Shown here in pieces: positions 18,292 to 26,428 of a stretch of 64,000 nt of DNA. Both the position numbers and the translations under genes were made by a program. Where the stretch lies: assembly GCF_016008875.1 (NCBI RefSeq), contig NZ_JADTQG010000004.1, positions 186,001 to 250,000 on the forward strand, read 5' to 3'. A model generated the notes under the pieces. That model was not told where the DNA came from. It did not search any database and saw only the letters and a program-made list of their open reading frames with translations. Each line of letters opens with the position of its first letter. Within the stretch, counting starts at the first letter, position 1. This DNA is from Ectopseudomonas mendocina. Its GTDB lineage: Bacteria > Pseudomonadota > Gammaproteobacteria > Pseudomonadales > Pseudomonadaceae.

Positions 18292-18387
18292 ACCCTTTGA
18301 CCACCTTGCCAAACAGACTGCTGCGCTGCGTTCTGGCACGTCCCCTGCTATCGCCAAGGCTTCATCACCTCAACCGGAGCCAGGCCC

Positions 18388-19659
18388 ATGAGCAATGCCA
18401 CCCCCGATAGCGATTACCCCCTGAGCGAGGTGCCCAACGGCGCGCGCAAGGGACTGTTCTCCACCGCCATCCTGCTATTCGGTTTCACCTTCTTCACCGC
18501 CACCATGTTCGCCGGCGGCAAGATCGGCATGGCCTTCGACTTCACCACCCTACTCTGGGCCGCAGTGATCGGTAACCTGCTGCTCGGCCTGTACGCCGCC
18601 GTGCTGGGCCTGATCGCCTGCCGCAGCGGCTTGAACTCGGTGCTGATGGGCCGTTTCTGCTTCGGCGAGGTGGGCAGCAAGCTGTCCGACGTGCTCCTCG
18701 GCTTCACCCAGATCGGCTGGTACGCCTGGGGTACGGCGACCGTCGCCATCGTCCTGGTGAAGATTCTCGGCCTGCCCGAAGGCCTGACCATCCCGCTGAT
18801 GGTGCTGTTCGGCTTCGGCTTCTGTCTCACCGCCTTCGTCGGCTACAAGGGCCTGGATCTGCTCTCGCGCGTCGCCGTACCGGCCATGCTGGTGCTACTG
18901 GTCGCCTCGCTGTGGATCGCCACCCGCGATATCGGCGGCCTCGCCGGCCTGCTGGCGGTCGAGCCCAGGGAGAGCATGAGCCTGAGCGTGGCCATCACCC
19001 TGGTGTTCGGTACCTTCGTCAGCGGCGCCACCCAGGCCACCAACTGGACGCGTTTCGCCAAGAGCGGCCGCGTTGCGGTGCTAGCCAGCCTGCTCGGCTT
19101 CTTCATCGGCAACGGCCTGATGATCATCGCCGGGGCCTATGGCGCCATCGTCTACCAGCAACCCGATGTGGTCGAAGTGCTGGTGCTGCAGGGGCTGTCC
19201 ATGGCCGCCGTGGTCATGCTCTTTCTCAACCTCTGGACCACACAGGACAACACCATCTACAACTTCGCCGCCGCCGGCTGCAACCTGCTGCGCACCGGCA
19301 AGCGCAAGACCGTGACCCTGGTCGGCGCTGGCATCGGCACGCTGCTGGCCATCGGCGGCATGTACGAGATGCTGATTCCCTTCCTGATCCTGCTCGGCTC
19401 GGTCATCCCACCGATTGGCGGGGTGATCATGGCCGACTATTTTTACGGCCACCGCGCGCGCTACCCGAAGCTGGCCGATGCGAGCCTGCCGGCATTCAAC
19501 TGGGTCGGCCTGGGCGCCTACCTGATCGGTGCACTCAGCGCCTATTTCTCGCCCTGGGTCGCGCCGCTGGTAGGCATCGCCGTGGCAGCTGCTGCCTACG
19601 TCGTGCTGTTCGAGCTGAACAAGGCCCTGGCCGGCCGCCAGCAGGTCGCCGGCGCGTGA
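18388..19659 (+). CDS. codB: Cytosine permease, NCS1 family
   Basis: A 423-residue NCS1-family transporter with twelve hydrophobic segments. The start region (SDYPLSEVPNGARKGLFSTAILLFGFTFFTATMFAGGKIG, quoted as landmarks only) and LWTTQDNTIYNFAAAGCNLL in TM8 are typical of CodB, which imports cytosine with a cation. It is the first gene of a compact unit: its stop overlaps the GTG of the pucR-like gene, and codA follows. Related permeases carry other nucleobases, so 5-methylcytosine or similar could also be a substrate here. Confidence 0.9.
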   Translation: MSNATPDSDYPLSEVPNGARKGLFSTAILLFGFTFFTATMFAGGKIGMAFDFTTLLWAAVIGNLLLGLYAAVLGLIACRSGLNSVLMGRFCFGEVGSKLSDVLLGFTQIGWYAWGTATVAIVLVKILGLPEGLTIPLMVLFGFGFCLTAFVGYKGLDLLSRVAVPAMLVLLVASLWIATRDIGGLAGLLAVEPRESMSLSVAITLVFGTFVSGATQATNWTRFAKSGRVAVLASLLGFFIGNGLMIIAGAYGAIVYQQPDVVEVLVLQGLSMAAVVMLFLNLWTTQDNTIYNFAAAGCNLLRTGKRKTVTLVGAGIGTLLAIGGMYEMLIPFLILLGSVIPPIGGVIMADYFYGHRARYPKLADASLPAFNWVGLGAYLIGALSAYFSPWVAPLVGIAVAAAAYVVLFELNKALAGRQQVAGA

Positions 19660-20879
19660 GTCTGACCGTCGCCGACATACTCGCCCTGCCCGGCCTGGAC
19701 AGCATGCGCCTGCGTGCCGGCCAGGCCGGACGCGACAATGCCGTGCGCTGGCCCTACGTGGCCGAGAACGAAGGTATCGCCGACTGGGTGATGGGCGGCG
19801 AGCTCATCTTCGTTACCGGCATCAACCACCCGCGTGACGAAGCCAACCTGCTGCGCCTGGTGCGCGAAGGCCATGAGCGCGTGGTCGCCGGCCTGGTCAT
19901 CCTCACCGGTGCCGAGTTCATCCAGGCTATCGCGCCCAGCGTCATCGCCGAAGCCGAGCGCCTGAACCTGCCACTGATCGAGCAGCCCTATGCGCTGAAG
20001 ATGGTGGTGGTTACCCAGGCCATCGGCACCGCACTGGTTCACGCGCAGCAACTCGGCCGCTCGCGCCAGCACGTGCTGGAGCAGGTGCTCGATGGCGATT
20101 ACCAGTCGCTCGACATCCTGCTGCAACGCGGCGACAGCCTCGGCCTGGCGCTGCATGTGCCGCGCCAGGTAGCGCTGCTGTGCCTCGACGGCAGCGAGCA
20201 ACTATTCGGCGACCTGCCCGACGAAGACGCCGAGCGCCAGCTGCAGAGCCGTCAGCAATTGCTGCAACGGCGCCTGGAGCAGAGCCTCGGCGAACTCGGC
20301 AACGCGCTGCCGCTGGTCAGCCAGGGCCGCCACTGGATCGCCCTGCTGCCCTGCCCCGATACCCACACCGAAGCACGCAACCGCCAGGCCATGACCGCGC
20401 TGCTCGCCGAACTGCGCCCGCAGCTCGGCCCGCTACGCCTGTTCCTCGGCCTGGGCAGCGCCGGCTGCGACGCACCGCGTTTCGCCCAGGGCCTGGGTGA
20501 GGCACGCCAGGCTCTGGCCGTAGCACAACGCTTTCCCGAGCGCCTGGGCCTATGCAGTTTCAATGAATTGGGCGTGCTGGAGCTGCTCGGCGCGATTCGC
20601 GATCGCAGCCTGCTCGATCGCTTCGTCGAACGTGTGGTCGGCCCGCTGGTCGGCGACGACTCGCGCCACCAACCGGTGCTGATGCCGACGCTGGAGGCCT
20701 GGTTCGCCGAGAACGGCAACCTGGCCCTGGCCGCGCAACGCCTCAACGTTCACCGCAATACCCTGAGCTACCGTCTACAGCGCATCGAAGCGCTGACCGG
20801 CTGCTCGTTCGAAGACCCGCACGACCGCCTGAACATCAGCGTTGCGCTGTTGATCCGGCGCCTGTCGTCGCCTGCCTGA
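19656..20879 (+). CDS. PucR-family transcriptional regulator
   Basis: A 407-residue protein with an N-terminal PucR purine-catabolism sensor domain ([21 protein letters not shown], then [21 protein letters not shown], about residues 3-120), a central GGDEF-like/CdaR region and a C-terminal PucR helix-turn-helix ([20 protein letters not shown], about residues 345-385). The GTG start overlaps the codB stop (GTGA). Its place between permease and deaminase indicates an activator responding to a nucleobase or its breakdown product. In E. coli codBA has no such linked regulator. Confidence 0.92.
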   Translation: MSLTVADILALPGLDSMRLRAGQAGRDNAVRWPYVAENEGIADWVMGGELIFVTGINHPRDEANLLRLVREGHERVVAGLVILTGAEFIQAIAPSVIAEAERLNLPLIEQPYALKMVVVTQAIGTALVHAQQLGRSRQHVLEQVLDGDYQSLDILLQRGDSLGLALHVPRQVALLCLDGSEQLFGDLPDEDAERQLQSRQQLLQRRLEQSLGELGNALPLVSQGRHWIALLPCPDTHTEARNRQAMTALLAELRPQLGPLRLFLGLGSAGCDAPRFAQGLGEARQALAVAQRFPERLGLCSFNELGVLELLGAIRDRSLLDRFVERVVGPLVGDDSRHQPVLMPTLEAWFAENGNLALAAQRLNVHRNTLSYRLQRIEALTGCSFEDPHDRLNISVALLIRRLSSPA

Positions 20880-20890
20880 GAGGAAACCTG

Positions 20891-22126
20891 ATGATCATCC
20901 ACAATGCCCGCCTGCGCGGCCGCGACGGCCTGCACCGGATCACCCTGGACGGCGAGCGCATCGCCGCCATCGAGGCCCAGCACGCCCTGCATCCCATCGC
21001 CGAGGGCGACCTGGACGCTGCCGGCAACCTCGTCGTGCCGCCCTTCGTCGAGCCGCACATACACCTCGACGCCACCCTCACCGCCGGCGAGCCGGCCTGG
21101 AACATGAGCGGCACGCTGTTCGAGGGCATCGAGCGCTGGGCCGAGCGAAAGGCGCTGGTGACCCATGAAGACACCAAGACCCGCGCCAAGAAAACCATCG
21201 ACATGCTGGTCGACCACGGCATCCAGCACGTACGCACCCACGTCGACGTCACCGACCCGACCCTGGCCGCGCTCAAGGCCATGCTCGAAGTGCGCGAGGA
21301 AACCCGCCATCTGATCGACCTGCAGATCGTCGCCTTCCCGCAGGAAGGCATCGAGTCCTACGCAAACGGACGCGCGCTGATGGAACAGGCCATCGAACTG
21401 GGCGCAGACGTGGTCGGCGGCATCCCGCATTTCGAGAACACCCGTGACCAAGGCGTGTCGTCGATCAAGTTCCTCATGGACCTGGCCGAACGCACCGGCT
21501 GCCTGGTGGACGTGCACTGCGACGAGACCGACGACCCGCAGTCGCGCTTTCTCGAAGTGCTGGCCGAAGAAGCCCGCGTACGCGGCATGGGCGCGCGGGT
21601 TACCGCCAGCCACACCACGGCCATGGGCTCCTACGACAACGCCTACTGCTCCAAGCTGTTCCGCCTGCTGAAGATGAGCGGCATCAGTTTCATCTCCTGC
21701 CCCACCGAGAGCATCCACCTGCAGGGCCGCTTCGACACCTACCCGAAACGCCGCGGCCTGACCCGCGTGGCGGAAATCGACCGTGCCGGGATGAACGTCT
21801 GCTTCGGCCAGGATTCCATCGTCGATCCCTGGTATCCGCTGGGCAACGGCAACATCCTGCGCATCCTCGAAGCCGGCCTGCATATCTGCCACATGCTTGG
21901 CTATGAAGACCTCAAGCGCAGCCTGGATCTGATCACCGACAACTCGGCGCGTGCCCTGGCCCTCGGTGAGCGTTACGGTCTGGAAGTGGGCCGCCCGGCC
22001 AACCTGCTGATCCTCTCGGCGCCGGACGACTACGAGATGGTGCGCAGCCAGGGCCATGCACTGGTGTCCGTGCGCCATGGCAAGGTGCTGATGCGCCGTA
22101 CGCCGGCCAGCATCGAGCGCGGCTGA
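20891..22126 (+). CDS. codA: Cytosine deaminase family enzyme, possibly a 5-methylcytosine deaminase
   Basis: A 411-residue amidohydrolase aligning with E. coli CodA at a constant offset of five: metal ligands H56, H58, H209 and D308, substrate residues Q151 and E212, and catalytic H241. [13 protein letters not shown] and [16 protein letters not shown] are characteristic. It hydrolyses cytosine to uracil and ammonia for pyrimidine salvage. The residue after the metal Asp is Ser309, where E. coli has Asp314; that Asp is known to exclude 5-substituted cytosines, so 5-methylcytosine and 5-fluorocytosine are predicted substrates. A GAGGAA site lies 11 nt after the pucR stop. Last gene of the operon. 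Confidence 0.92.
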   Translation: MIIHNARLRGRDGLHRITLDGERIAAIEAQHALHPIAEGDLDAAGNLVVPPFVEPHIHLDATLTAGEPAWNMSGTLFEGIERWAERKALVTHEDTKTRAKKTIDMLVDHGIQHVRTHVDVTDPTLAALKAMLEVREETRHLIDLQIVAFPQEGIESYANGRALMEQAIELGADVVGGIPHFENTRDQGVSSIKFLMDLAERTGCLVDVHCDETDDPQSRFLEVLAEEARVRGMGARVTASHTTAMGSYDNAYCSKLFRLLKMSGISFISCPTESIHLQGRFDTYPKRRGLTRVAEIDRAGMNVCFGQDSIVDPWYPLGNGNILRILEAGLHICHMLGYEDLKRSLDLITDNSARALALGERYGLEVGRPANLLILSAPDDYEMVRSQGHALVSVRHGKVLMRRTPASIERG

Positions 22127-22135
22127 CGCCCAAAT

Positions 22136-22230
22136 GTGGGAGGGGCTTCAGTTGTAGGGTGGATGACGCTTTTTTCATCCACCATTACGCCAGTCCAAGC
22201 GGTGGAAAAGCTTCGCGTTGTCTACCCTAC
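22136..22230. repeat. Partial REP plus long imperfect palindrome
   Basis: After codA a truncated REP arm (22136-22153) adjoins gtagggtggatga (from 22155), which pairs with tcatccacc and again with gtctaccctac at 22220-22230. This gives nested hairpins, one with a T-rich loop that could also end codA transcripts. Confidence 0.65.
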
Positions 22231-22240
22231 GAACTGAAAC

Positions 22241-22300
22241 GTGGGAGGGGCTTTAGCCGCGACAGCCTCCAAAAGGATCGCGGCTGAAGCCCCTCCTACA
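22241..22300. repeat. REP pair (inverted REP sequences)
   Basis: gtgggaggggctttagccgc faces its inverted copy gcggctgaagcccctcctac across a short spacer. This is the typical Pseudomonas REP doublet shape. Confidence 0.85.
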
Positions 22301-22302
22301 AG

Positions 22303-22374
22303 CCCTACTTCTTCCGCATGCTGGAGTCATGTCGTCGCTCAAGCCATCCCTTGGGCACATCGTCCAGTTTGATC
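22303..22374 (-). pseudogene. Decayed echo of the HlyD gene 3' end
   Basis: This roughly 70-bp stretch aligns with 22500-22573, the last 24 codons of the neighbouring HlyD gene. Shared blocks include ccctact, gctgg, agtcatg, gggcac and ttgat, with small indels that break the frame. Both copies directly follow a REP pair. Confidence 0.6.
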
Positions 22375-22427
22375 CCCCATAAACGGCCGAAGAGCAAACA
22401 CGATAAATCCTCATGCGAACAGCAACC

Positions 22428-22487
22428 GTGGGAGCGGCTTCAGCCGCGATTACGCTTGAAGCGCTCGCGGCTAAAGCCGCTCCTACA
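22428..22487. repeat. REP pair (inverted REP sequences)
   Basis: gtgggagcggcttcagccgc faces tcgcggctaaagccgctcctac across a short spacer; a second REP doublet, slightly different from the one at 22241-22300, ending 14 nt before the HlyD stop codon. Confidence 0.85.
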
Positions 22488-22501
22488 ACTGCGAAACAGC
22501 C

Positions 22502-23353
22502 CTACTGCACCCGCACGCTGGCAGTCATGCCGGCGCTTAGCAGCATGCCCTCGGGCACCTGATCGAGCTTGATGCGTACCGGAATGCGCTGCGCCAGGCG
22601 AACCCAGTTGAAGGTCGGCTCGACATCGGCCAGCAGTTGCCCGTCCGGGCTGACATTGCGGTCGGTGATGCCCCGGCTGATGCTTTCCACCTCGCCGCGA
22701 ATCTGCTGGTCCCCGCCCATCAGCCAGACCTCCACCGGTGCGCCAACCTGTATGCGCGGTAGCTTGGTTTCCTCGAAATAGGCCTGCACGTAGAACGACT
22801 GGGTATCGACCAGCGCCATCACCGCCTGCCCGGCATTCACATAGTTACCCTGGGCCAGCACCAGGTTGGTGATCTGCCCGTCGCGCGGTGCATGTACTTC
22901 GCTGCGCGCCAGGTTCAGCTCGGCCACACGCAGATCGGCCTGCGCCTGACGATACTCACCACGCGCCATCTCGGCATTGATCTGCGCGTTCTCCAGCAGC
23001 TCGGCGCTGATCGCCTGGGCGCCCAGCCGAGAGCGACGCGAAGCCTCGTGCTCGCGCTGGCTCAACTGCTGGCGGCGAATGTCCACCACCGCCTTGGCTT
23101 TATCCACCGCCGCCTGATAGCGATCGCGGTCGATGCTCATCAACAGATCGCCCGCCTTGACCTGCTGGTTGTCGCGCACCTTGAGCTCGACCACCCAGCC
23201 GGACACGTCCGGAGCGATGGTCACCACGTCGGTGCGCACGCGGGCGTCGCGGGTCCAGGGCGAATACATATAGTGCTGCCAGATCCAGGAGCCGGCAAAG
23301 ATCGCCGCCACTACCATGGCCAGGGTGATGCCGACGCGGATGGTCGAACGCAT
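22502..23353 (-). CDS. HlyD-family membrane fusion protein (AaeA-like)
   Basis: A 283-residue periplasmic adaptor. One N-terminal TM helix (about 8-25) is followed by the biotinyl-lipoyl half motif TIAPDVSGWVVELKVRDNQQVKAGDLL, a coiled-coil hairpin (about 75-150), the return half motif HAPRDGQITNLVLAQGNYV and a beta-barrel domain. It would link the FUSC permease to an outer-membrane channel for efflux of aromatic acids or similar compounds. GGAG at 23360-23363 supports ATG 23353. It belongs with the FUSC and DUF1656 genes but is separated from them by a 220-bp insert containing a dispersed repeat. Confidence 0.92.
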   Translation of the reverse strand: MRSTIRVGITLAMVVAAIFAGSWIWQHYMYSPWTRDARVRTDVVTIAPDVSGWVVELKVRDNQQVKAGDLLMSIDRDRYQAAVDKAKAVVDIRRQQLSQREHEASRRSRLGAQAISAELLENAQINAEMARGEYRQAQADLRVAELNLARSEVHAPRDGQITNLVLAQGNYVNAGQAVMALVDTQSFYVQAYFEETKLPRIQVGAPVEVWLMGGDQQIRGEVESISRGITDRNVSPDGQLLADVEPTFNWVRLAQRIPVRIKLDQVPEGMLLSAGMTASVRVQ

Positions 23354-23396
23354 GTCGCACTCCTTCAATGTCTCCGCAAAGCTTGTTCAGCATCTT

Positions 23397-23560
23397 GCGA
23401 GCTAGAGCCATGCAAGGCAAAAACAGGCGAGGAAGCGGAGTTTACGAGTTTGTAAATGAGCATTACTCGCTGCGCTCGCCCCTTCGGGGCCGCACTGAAG
23501 TGCGTTAGCCGCAAGCGGCTTGCCGACCCTGTTTTTAACGCCGCAGGGCCGACGCGCAGC
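23397..23560. repeat. Dispersed intergenic repeat, copy A
   Basis: It starts gcgagctagagc, continues through ggaagcggagtt and actcgctgcgctcgccc, and ends with an aacgccgcagggccgacgcgcagc block. A second, diverged copy with the same ends is at 46595-46746. It lies inside the FUSC-DUF1656-HlyD operon. No coding capacity is apparent; an internal gccgcaagcggc hairpin is present. Confidence 0.7.
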
Positions 23561-23576
23561 AGGTGCTGGCAAGCTT

Positions 23577-23780
23577 TCAAATCGCCAGGACGGCCATCAC
23601 GGCCGCCAGCACGCAGACATACAGGGCACAATCGAACAGGGCTTCATGCCAGATCCAGCGCGACAGCCCGACGCGCTGCAACCCCAGGCGCAACACGCCG
23701 GTCAGCAGCAGCGCCAATACCGCGTAGGCCGCCATTGGGCTTAGCAACACGCCGCCCAGCGACCATTCATGTAAACCCAT
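23577..23780 (-). CDS. DUF1656 small membrane protein (AaeX-like)
   Basis: A 67-residue protein with two hydrophobic segments (LLSPMAAYAVLALLLTGVLRL and LYVCVLAAVMAVLAI) and the family pattern LHEWSLGGVLLSP. It is the usual small partner encoded between FUSC permease and HlyD adaptor genes; its function is not known. It overlaps the end of the FUSC gene by 14 nt, indicating translational coupling. Confidence 0.9.
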   Translation of the reverse strand: MGLHEWSLGGVLLSPMAAYAVLALLLTGVLRLGLQRVGLSRWIWHEALFDCALYVCVLAAVMAVLAI

Positions 23781-25755
23781 TAGCCTCTCCTCGGAGCTGG
23801 CACCAGTGGCTCCAGCCGTTTTGCAATTGCAACAGCGCCGCTTCGGCCAGACGCTTGTCGATGCTCGGCGTGCAGGCGCGCAGGGCTTCCTGCAGTTCGG
23901 CCACCGGCGCGTTCAGATCGTCTTCACGGCCCGGTGCGGGACCACGCTCCAGCACGTCATCGAGGCGCTCCAGGAAACGCTGCTGCGACCGTGCCAAACC
24001 GGCATCGGCATTGACCAGGCACTTGCGCAGGTGCAGCAGCTCGTCGCCCAGGTCGAGACCGGCGACGCCATCGTCCCAGCGGCTGCGCGCCTGGTCCGGC
24101 CGCGCCGGATAGTGCCGCGCCAGCTGCAGCAGACGGTCGGCCATGCGCCCGCCGAACCAGTTTTCGGCGCGGCCCAGGTCGCGACGAGTGAGGAGTCCGA
24201 GATCGGCCAGGATCGCCTGCATCAGGCGCCGCCCATGCCAGACCGGATTGCGCAGCACCACCAGCTTGAAGGCCATCACCGCACAACCGACACCCATGAG
24301 CATCCCCGGCGCCTCATTGAGGAAATAGGCGACGTCATAGCCGACACCCGGCGCCGGCAGGCACAGTACGATGAAGTGCAGGCAGAACGAGGTCGAGGTC
24401 GCCGCCGTCGCCGGCTTGGCCATGCCCAGCACGCCGAAGAAAAGCGGCACGCCCAACACCATGCAAAGCATCACGAAGCCGTCGATCTGCGGCATGAGAA
24501 TCTGCCCGACGAAAAACGCCACCGGCAACGCGTAGAGGATGCCGCGCAGAAACATCATGCCGATCTGCGGCGCGGCTTCGAGCCGGGCGAACAAACTGCA
24601 CACCACGCAAGCCAGGAGCAACGCGCTGATGGCGTGTGTCCAGCCAGTGGCCAGCCAGAAGGCCGCCAGGGTCAAGAAGGTCAGCGCGCTACGCGAGCCA
24701 TACACCAGCGCGCTCTGCCAGTCGTAATGCCAGGACAGAGCGCGCGGCGCATCGGCCGGCGCCCTGCCCTCCTCGACTGCGAGCAAGGCACGGCTAGCGT
24801 ACTCGACGCGCAGCAGCAGCACCATCAGCCGCTCGAGACAAAGTTGCTGGCCACTGCTGAGTTCTTCGTCCTGCACGGCCTGGCGCAGCTGCTCGACCAA
24901 CTCCGGCAAACCTGTCGGTTGCGCCTGCTGCAGGCGCTCGTCTACCACCTGCAACCAGGGCGCAACGGCCTGCGCCTCGGCGCTGCCCAACTGTCGCCAC
25001 TGCCGTGCGACTCCGCGGGCCAGGCGCAACATGCCGAGCAGATCGCGGCTCAGCACCCGCAACGCCACGGCACGCTGGCGACCGCGCGCGCCCTCGAACC
25101 AGGCATGTTCACGCTGGGCATCCACGGCGACAATACGCGCCAGCACCTCCAGCAACCCCTGCCGCGAGTCGGCCTCACCGGCCAGCGCCTGTCGCGAAGC
25201 TGTCACCCCGGCCTGCCAGGCGTTACGTGCCTGCTGCGCCAGCTGCCGCTCGACCCGCTGCGGCCAGAGCAAGGCGCTGCTAAGGGTCGCGCAGATGATA
25301 CCCAGGCAGATTTCCGTGCAGCGGGCAATGGCCTCGTCGAACACCACATGTGGCTTGCCGATGGCCGGCAAGGCGATGATCGCGACGGTGTAGCCGGCCA
25401 GCACGAAGGAGTACGACCAGGCGCTGCGCAACATGGTCGAGGCCGCCGTGCACAGCGCCAGCCACAGGGCGAAGGCCAGCACGAACAGCAGTGGCGCCTG
25501 GGCGAAAAGCCCCATCATCACCACGGCCATGAAGGTGCCAACCAGCGTTCCGAGCAGTCGCGCCAGGCCCTTCTGCACCACCATGCCGGACAGCGGCTGG
25601 GCAACGATGAATGCAGTCATCAGCGCCCACTGCGGTTGCTCCAGGCCGAAACGCAGCGCGCACCACAGCGCCAGACCACCGCCGAGAAGGGTCTTGATGG
25701 CGAATTGAACGGCTTGCGGGCTTGGTGCAAGGAACACCAGCAAGGAGTCACGCAC
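23767..25755 (-). CDS. FUSC/AaeB-family efflux permease
   Basis: A 662-residue inner-membrane protein with two blocks of about five to six TM helices (residues 10-170 and 355-520) each followed by a large cytoplasmic region, the layout of AaeB p-hydroxybenzoate exporters and fusaric-acid resistance proteins. The start is GTG at 25755 preceded by AGGT. It is first in the operon with DUF1656 and HlyD genes. A palindrome TTAGCTAGCTAA about 77 nt upstream lies in the probable promoter and suggests repressor control. Substrate unknown, probably an aromatic carboxylate. Confidence 0.9.
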   Translation of the reverse strand: MRDSLLVFLAPSPQAVQFAIKTLLGGGLALWCALRFGLEQPQWALMTAFIVAQPLSGMVVQKGLARLLGTLVGTFMAVVMMGLFAQAPLLFVLAFALWLALCTAASTMLRSAWSYSFVLAGYTVAIIALPAIGKPHVVFDEAIARCTEICLGIICATLSSALLWPQRVERQLAQQARNAWQAGVTASRQALAGEADSRQGLLEVLARIVAVDAQREHAWFEGARGRQRAVALRVLSRDLLGMLRLARGVARQWRQLGSAEAQAVAPWLQVVDERLQQAQPTGLPELVEQLRQAVQDEELSSGQQLCLERLMVLLLRVEYASRALLAVEEGRAPADAPRALSWHYDWQSALVYGSRSALTFLTLAAFWLATGWTHAISALLLACVVCSLFARLEAAPQIGMMFLRGILYALPVAFFVGQILMPQIDGFVMLCMVLGVPLFFGVLGMAKPATAATSTSFCLHFIVLCLPAPGVGYDVAYFLNEAPGMLMGVGCAVMAFKLVVLRNPVWHGRRLMQAILADLGLLTRRDLGRAENWFGGRMADRLLQLARHYPARPDQARSRWDDGVAGLDLGDELLHLRKCLVNADAGLARSQQRFLERLDDVLERGPAPGREDDLNAPVAELQEALRACTPSIDKRLAEAALLQLQNGWSHWCQLRGEANGFT

Positions 25756-25831
25756 GATGGCTACCTGAAGAAATCTCAGCTCTGAACATAGCTGTAGCGA
25801 TTGGGTTCCGCCTCCATGCGAAACTAAATTA

Positions 25832-25843
25832 TTAGCTAGCTAA
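25832..25843. promoter_or_regulatory. Operator-like palindrome upstream of FUSC operon
   Basis: The perfect 12-bp palindrome TTAGCTAGCTAA is embedded in AT-rich promoter-like DNA. On the minus strand taataattt immediately downstream could be a -10. The same TTAGC-nn-GCTAA core occurs in the gcd promoter. Confidence 0.55.
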
Positions 25844-25891
25844 CTATATCTGTCCAGAGGTTCAATTCGTTCAGCCCGCCAGAACGCGAGC

Positions 25892-25917
25892 AAAAAAAAG
25901 GGCGACCGAAGTCGCCC
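25892..25917 (-). terminator. Rho-independent terminator of ccoM
   Basis: On the minus strand gggcgac-ttcg-gtcgccc is followed by eight T: a 7-bp stem with a stable UUCG tetraloop, 33 nt after the ccoM stop. Confidence 0.95.
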
Positions 25918-25950
25918 GAATTGCCTTGCGTGCCCTGTGAACTGGAAGGA

Positions 25951-26067
25951 TCAGCTCGGCTTGCGCTTGTGCGCATCCTTCCAGATGAAGTAACCAACAC
26001 CCCCGAAGAACGCGACCATCAGAAGTACGGTGCCGACCCCGGCGAGAACCACTGTATCGACGAACAT
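25951..26067 (-). CDS. ccoM: Small cbb3-type cytochrome c oxidase subunit CcoM
   Basis: A 38-residue frame (MFVDTVVLAGVGTVLLMV..., ending YFIWKDAHKRKPS) with one TM helix and a short basic tail. It closely resembles the CcoM subunit described for the Pseudomonas stutzeri cbb3 oxidase, which helps assembly or stability of that complex in the inner membrane. A consensus AGGAGG site lies 5 nt before the ATG, a strong terminator follows, and an ANR box sits 67 nt upstream, consistent with low-oxygen expression. No other cbb3 genes are nearby. Identification is from memory of the family. Confidence 0.85.
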   Translation of the reverse strand: MFVDTVVLAGVGTVLLMVAFFGGVGYFIWKDAHKRKPS

Positions 26068-26133
26068 GGCTGCCTCCTGTTGTGCCTGTCTGTCTGGGAT
26101 GGCTTCAAGTTATCAGCGCTGGCGGCGGGAAAA

Positions 26134-26147
26134 TTGACCTGGATCAA
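26134..26147. promoter_or_regulatory. ANR/FNR box upstream of ccoM
   Basis: ttgacctggatcaa matches the FNR/ANR consensus TTGAT-N4-ATCAA at nine of ten defined bases. A gataac -10-like element lies about 20 nt downstream on the minus strand, the spacing expected for class II activation. Confidence 0.8.
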
Positions 26148-26184
26148 TGGCTCAGGAGCAGGCGTGACCGGGCTTGAGGGAATA

Positions 26185-26198
26185 CTGACCCAGGTCAA
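26185..26198. promoter_or_regulatory. Second, weaker ANR-like site
   Basis: Read on the minus strand TTGACCTGGGTCAG is a degenerate copy of the ANR box 38 nt further upstream of ccoM. Confidence 0.4.
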
Positions 26199-26266
26199 GA
26201 AATCGAGGGGGTTCGAGGCGGGAAACGCTGCACAACGGAGGGCGCAGCGGGAAGATCGGAGCGCTT

Positions 26267-26428
26267 TCAGCGTTTCTTGGGCTTGCTCTTGGACTTCTTC
26301 CTGGCCTTGCCCAGCGGCAACACCTGCTCGAAGACCTGGCGCATCTCGTTGAGGCGCTTGTCGTTGAGGTCGTGGATACGCTTGTCGCGCTCGGCGGCGA
26401 AGTCGATCAGCTTGTCGTCATTGCTCAT
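26267..26428 (-). CDS. Small basic-tailed protein of unknown function, coupled to alkB
   Basis: A 53-residue protein starting MSNDDKLIDFAAERDKRIHD, charged and helical, ending in a lysine-rich tail (ARKKSKSKPKKR) that could bind nucleic acid. Its ATG overlaps the alkB stop (ATGA), so it should be translated from the alkB message. I do not recognise a named family. The coupling suggests, but does not prove, a role linked to DNA or RNA demethylation or to the same stress response. Confidence 0.75.
   Translation of the reverse strand: MSNDDKLIDFAAERDKRIHDLNDKRLNEMRQVFEQVLPLGKARKKSKSKPKKR

Noticed and set aside
23806..25785. Plus-strand frame of 659 codons opposite the FUSC gene
   Set aside because: Gln/Arg/His-rich antisense shadow without domains; the minus-strand FUSC frame has membrane helices and operon context.
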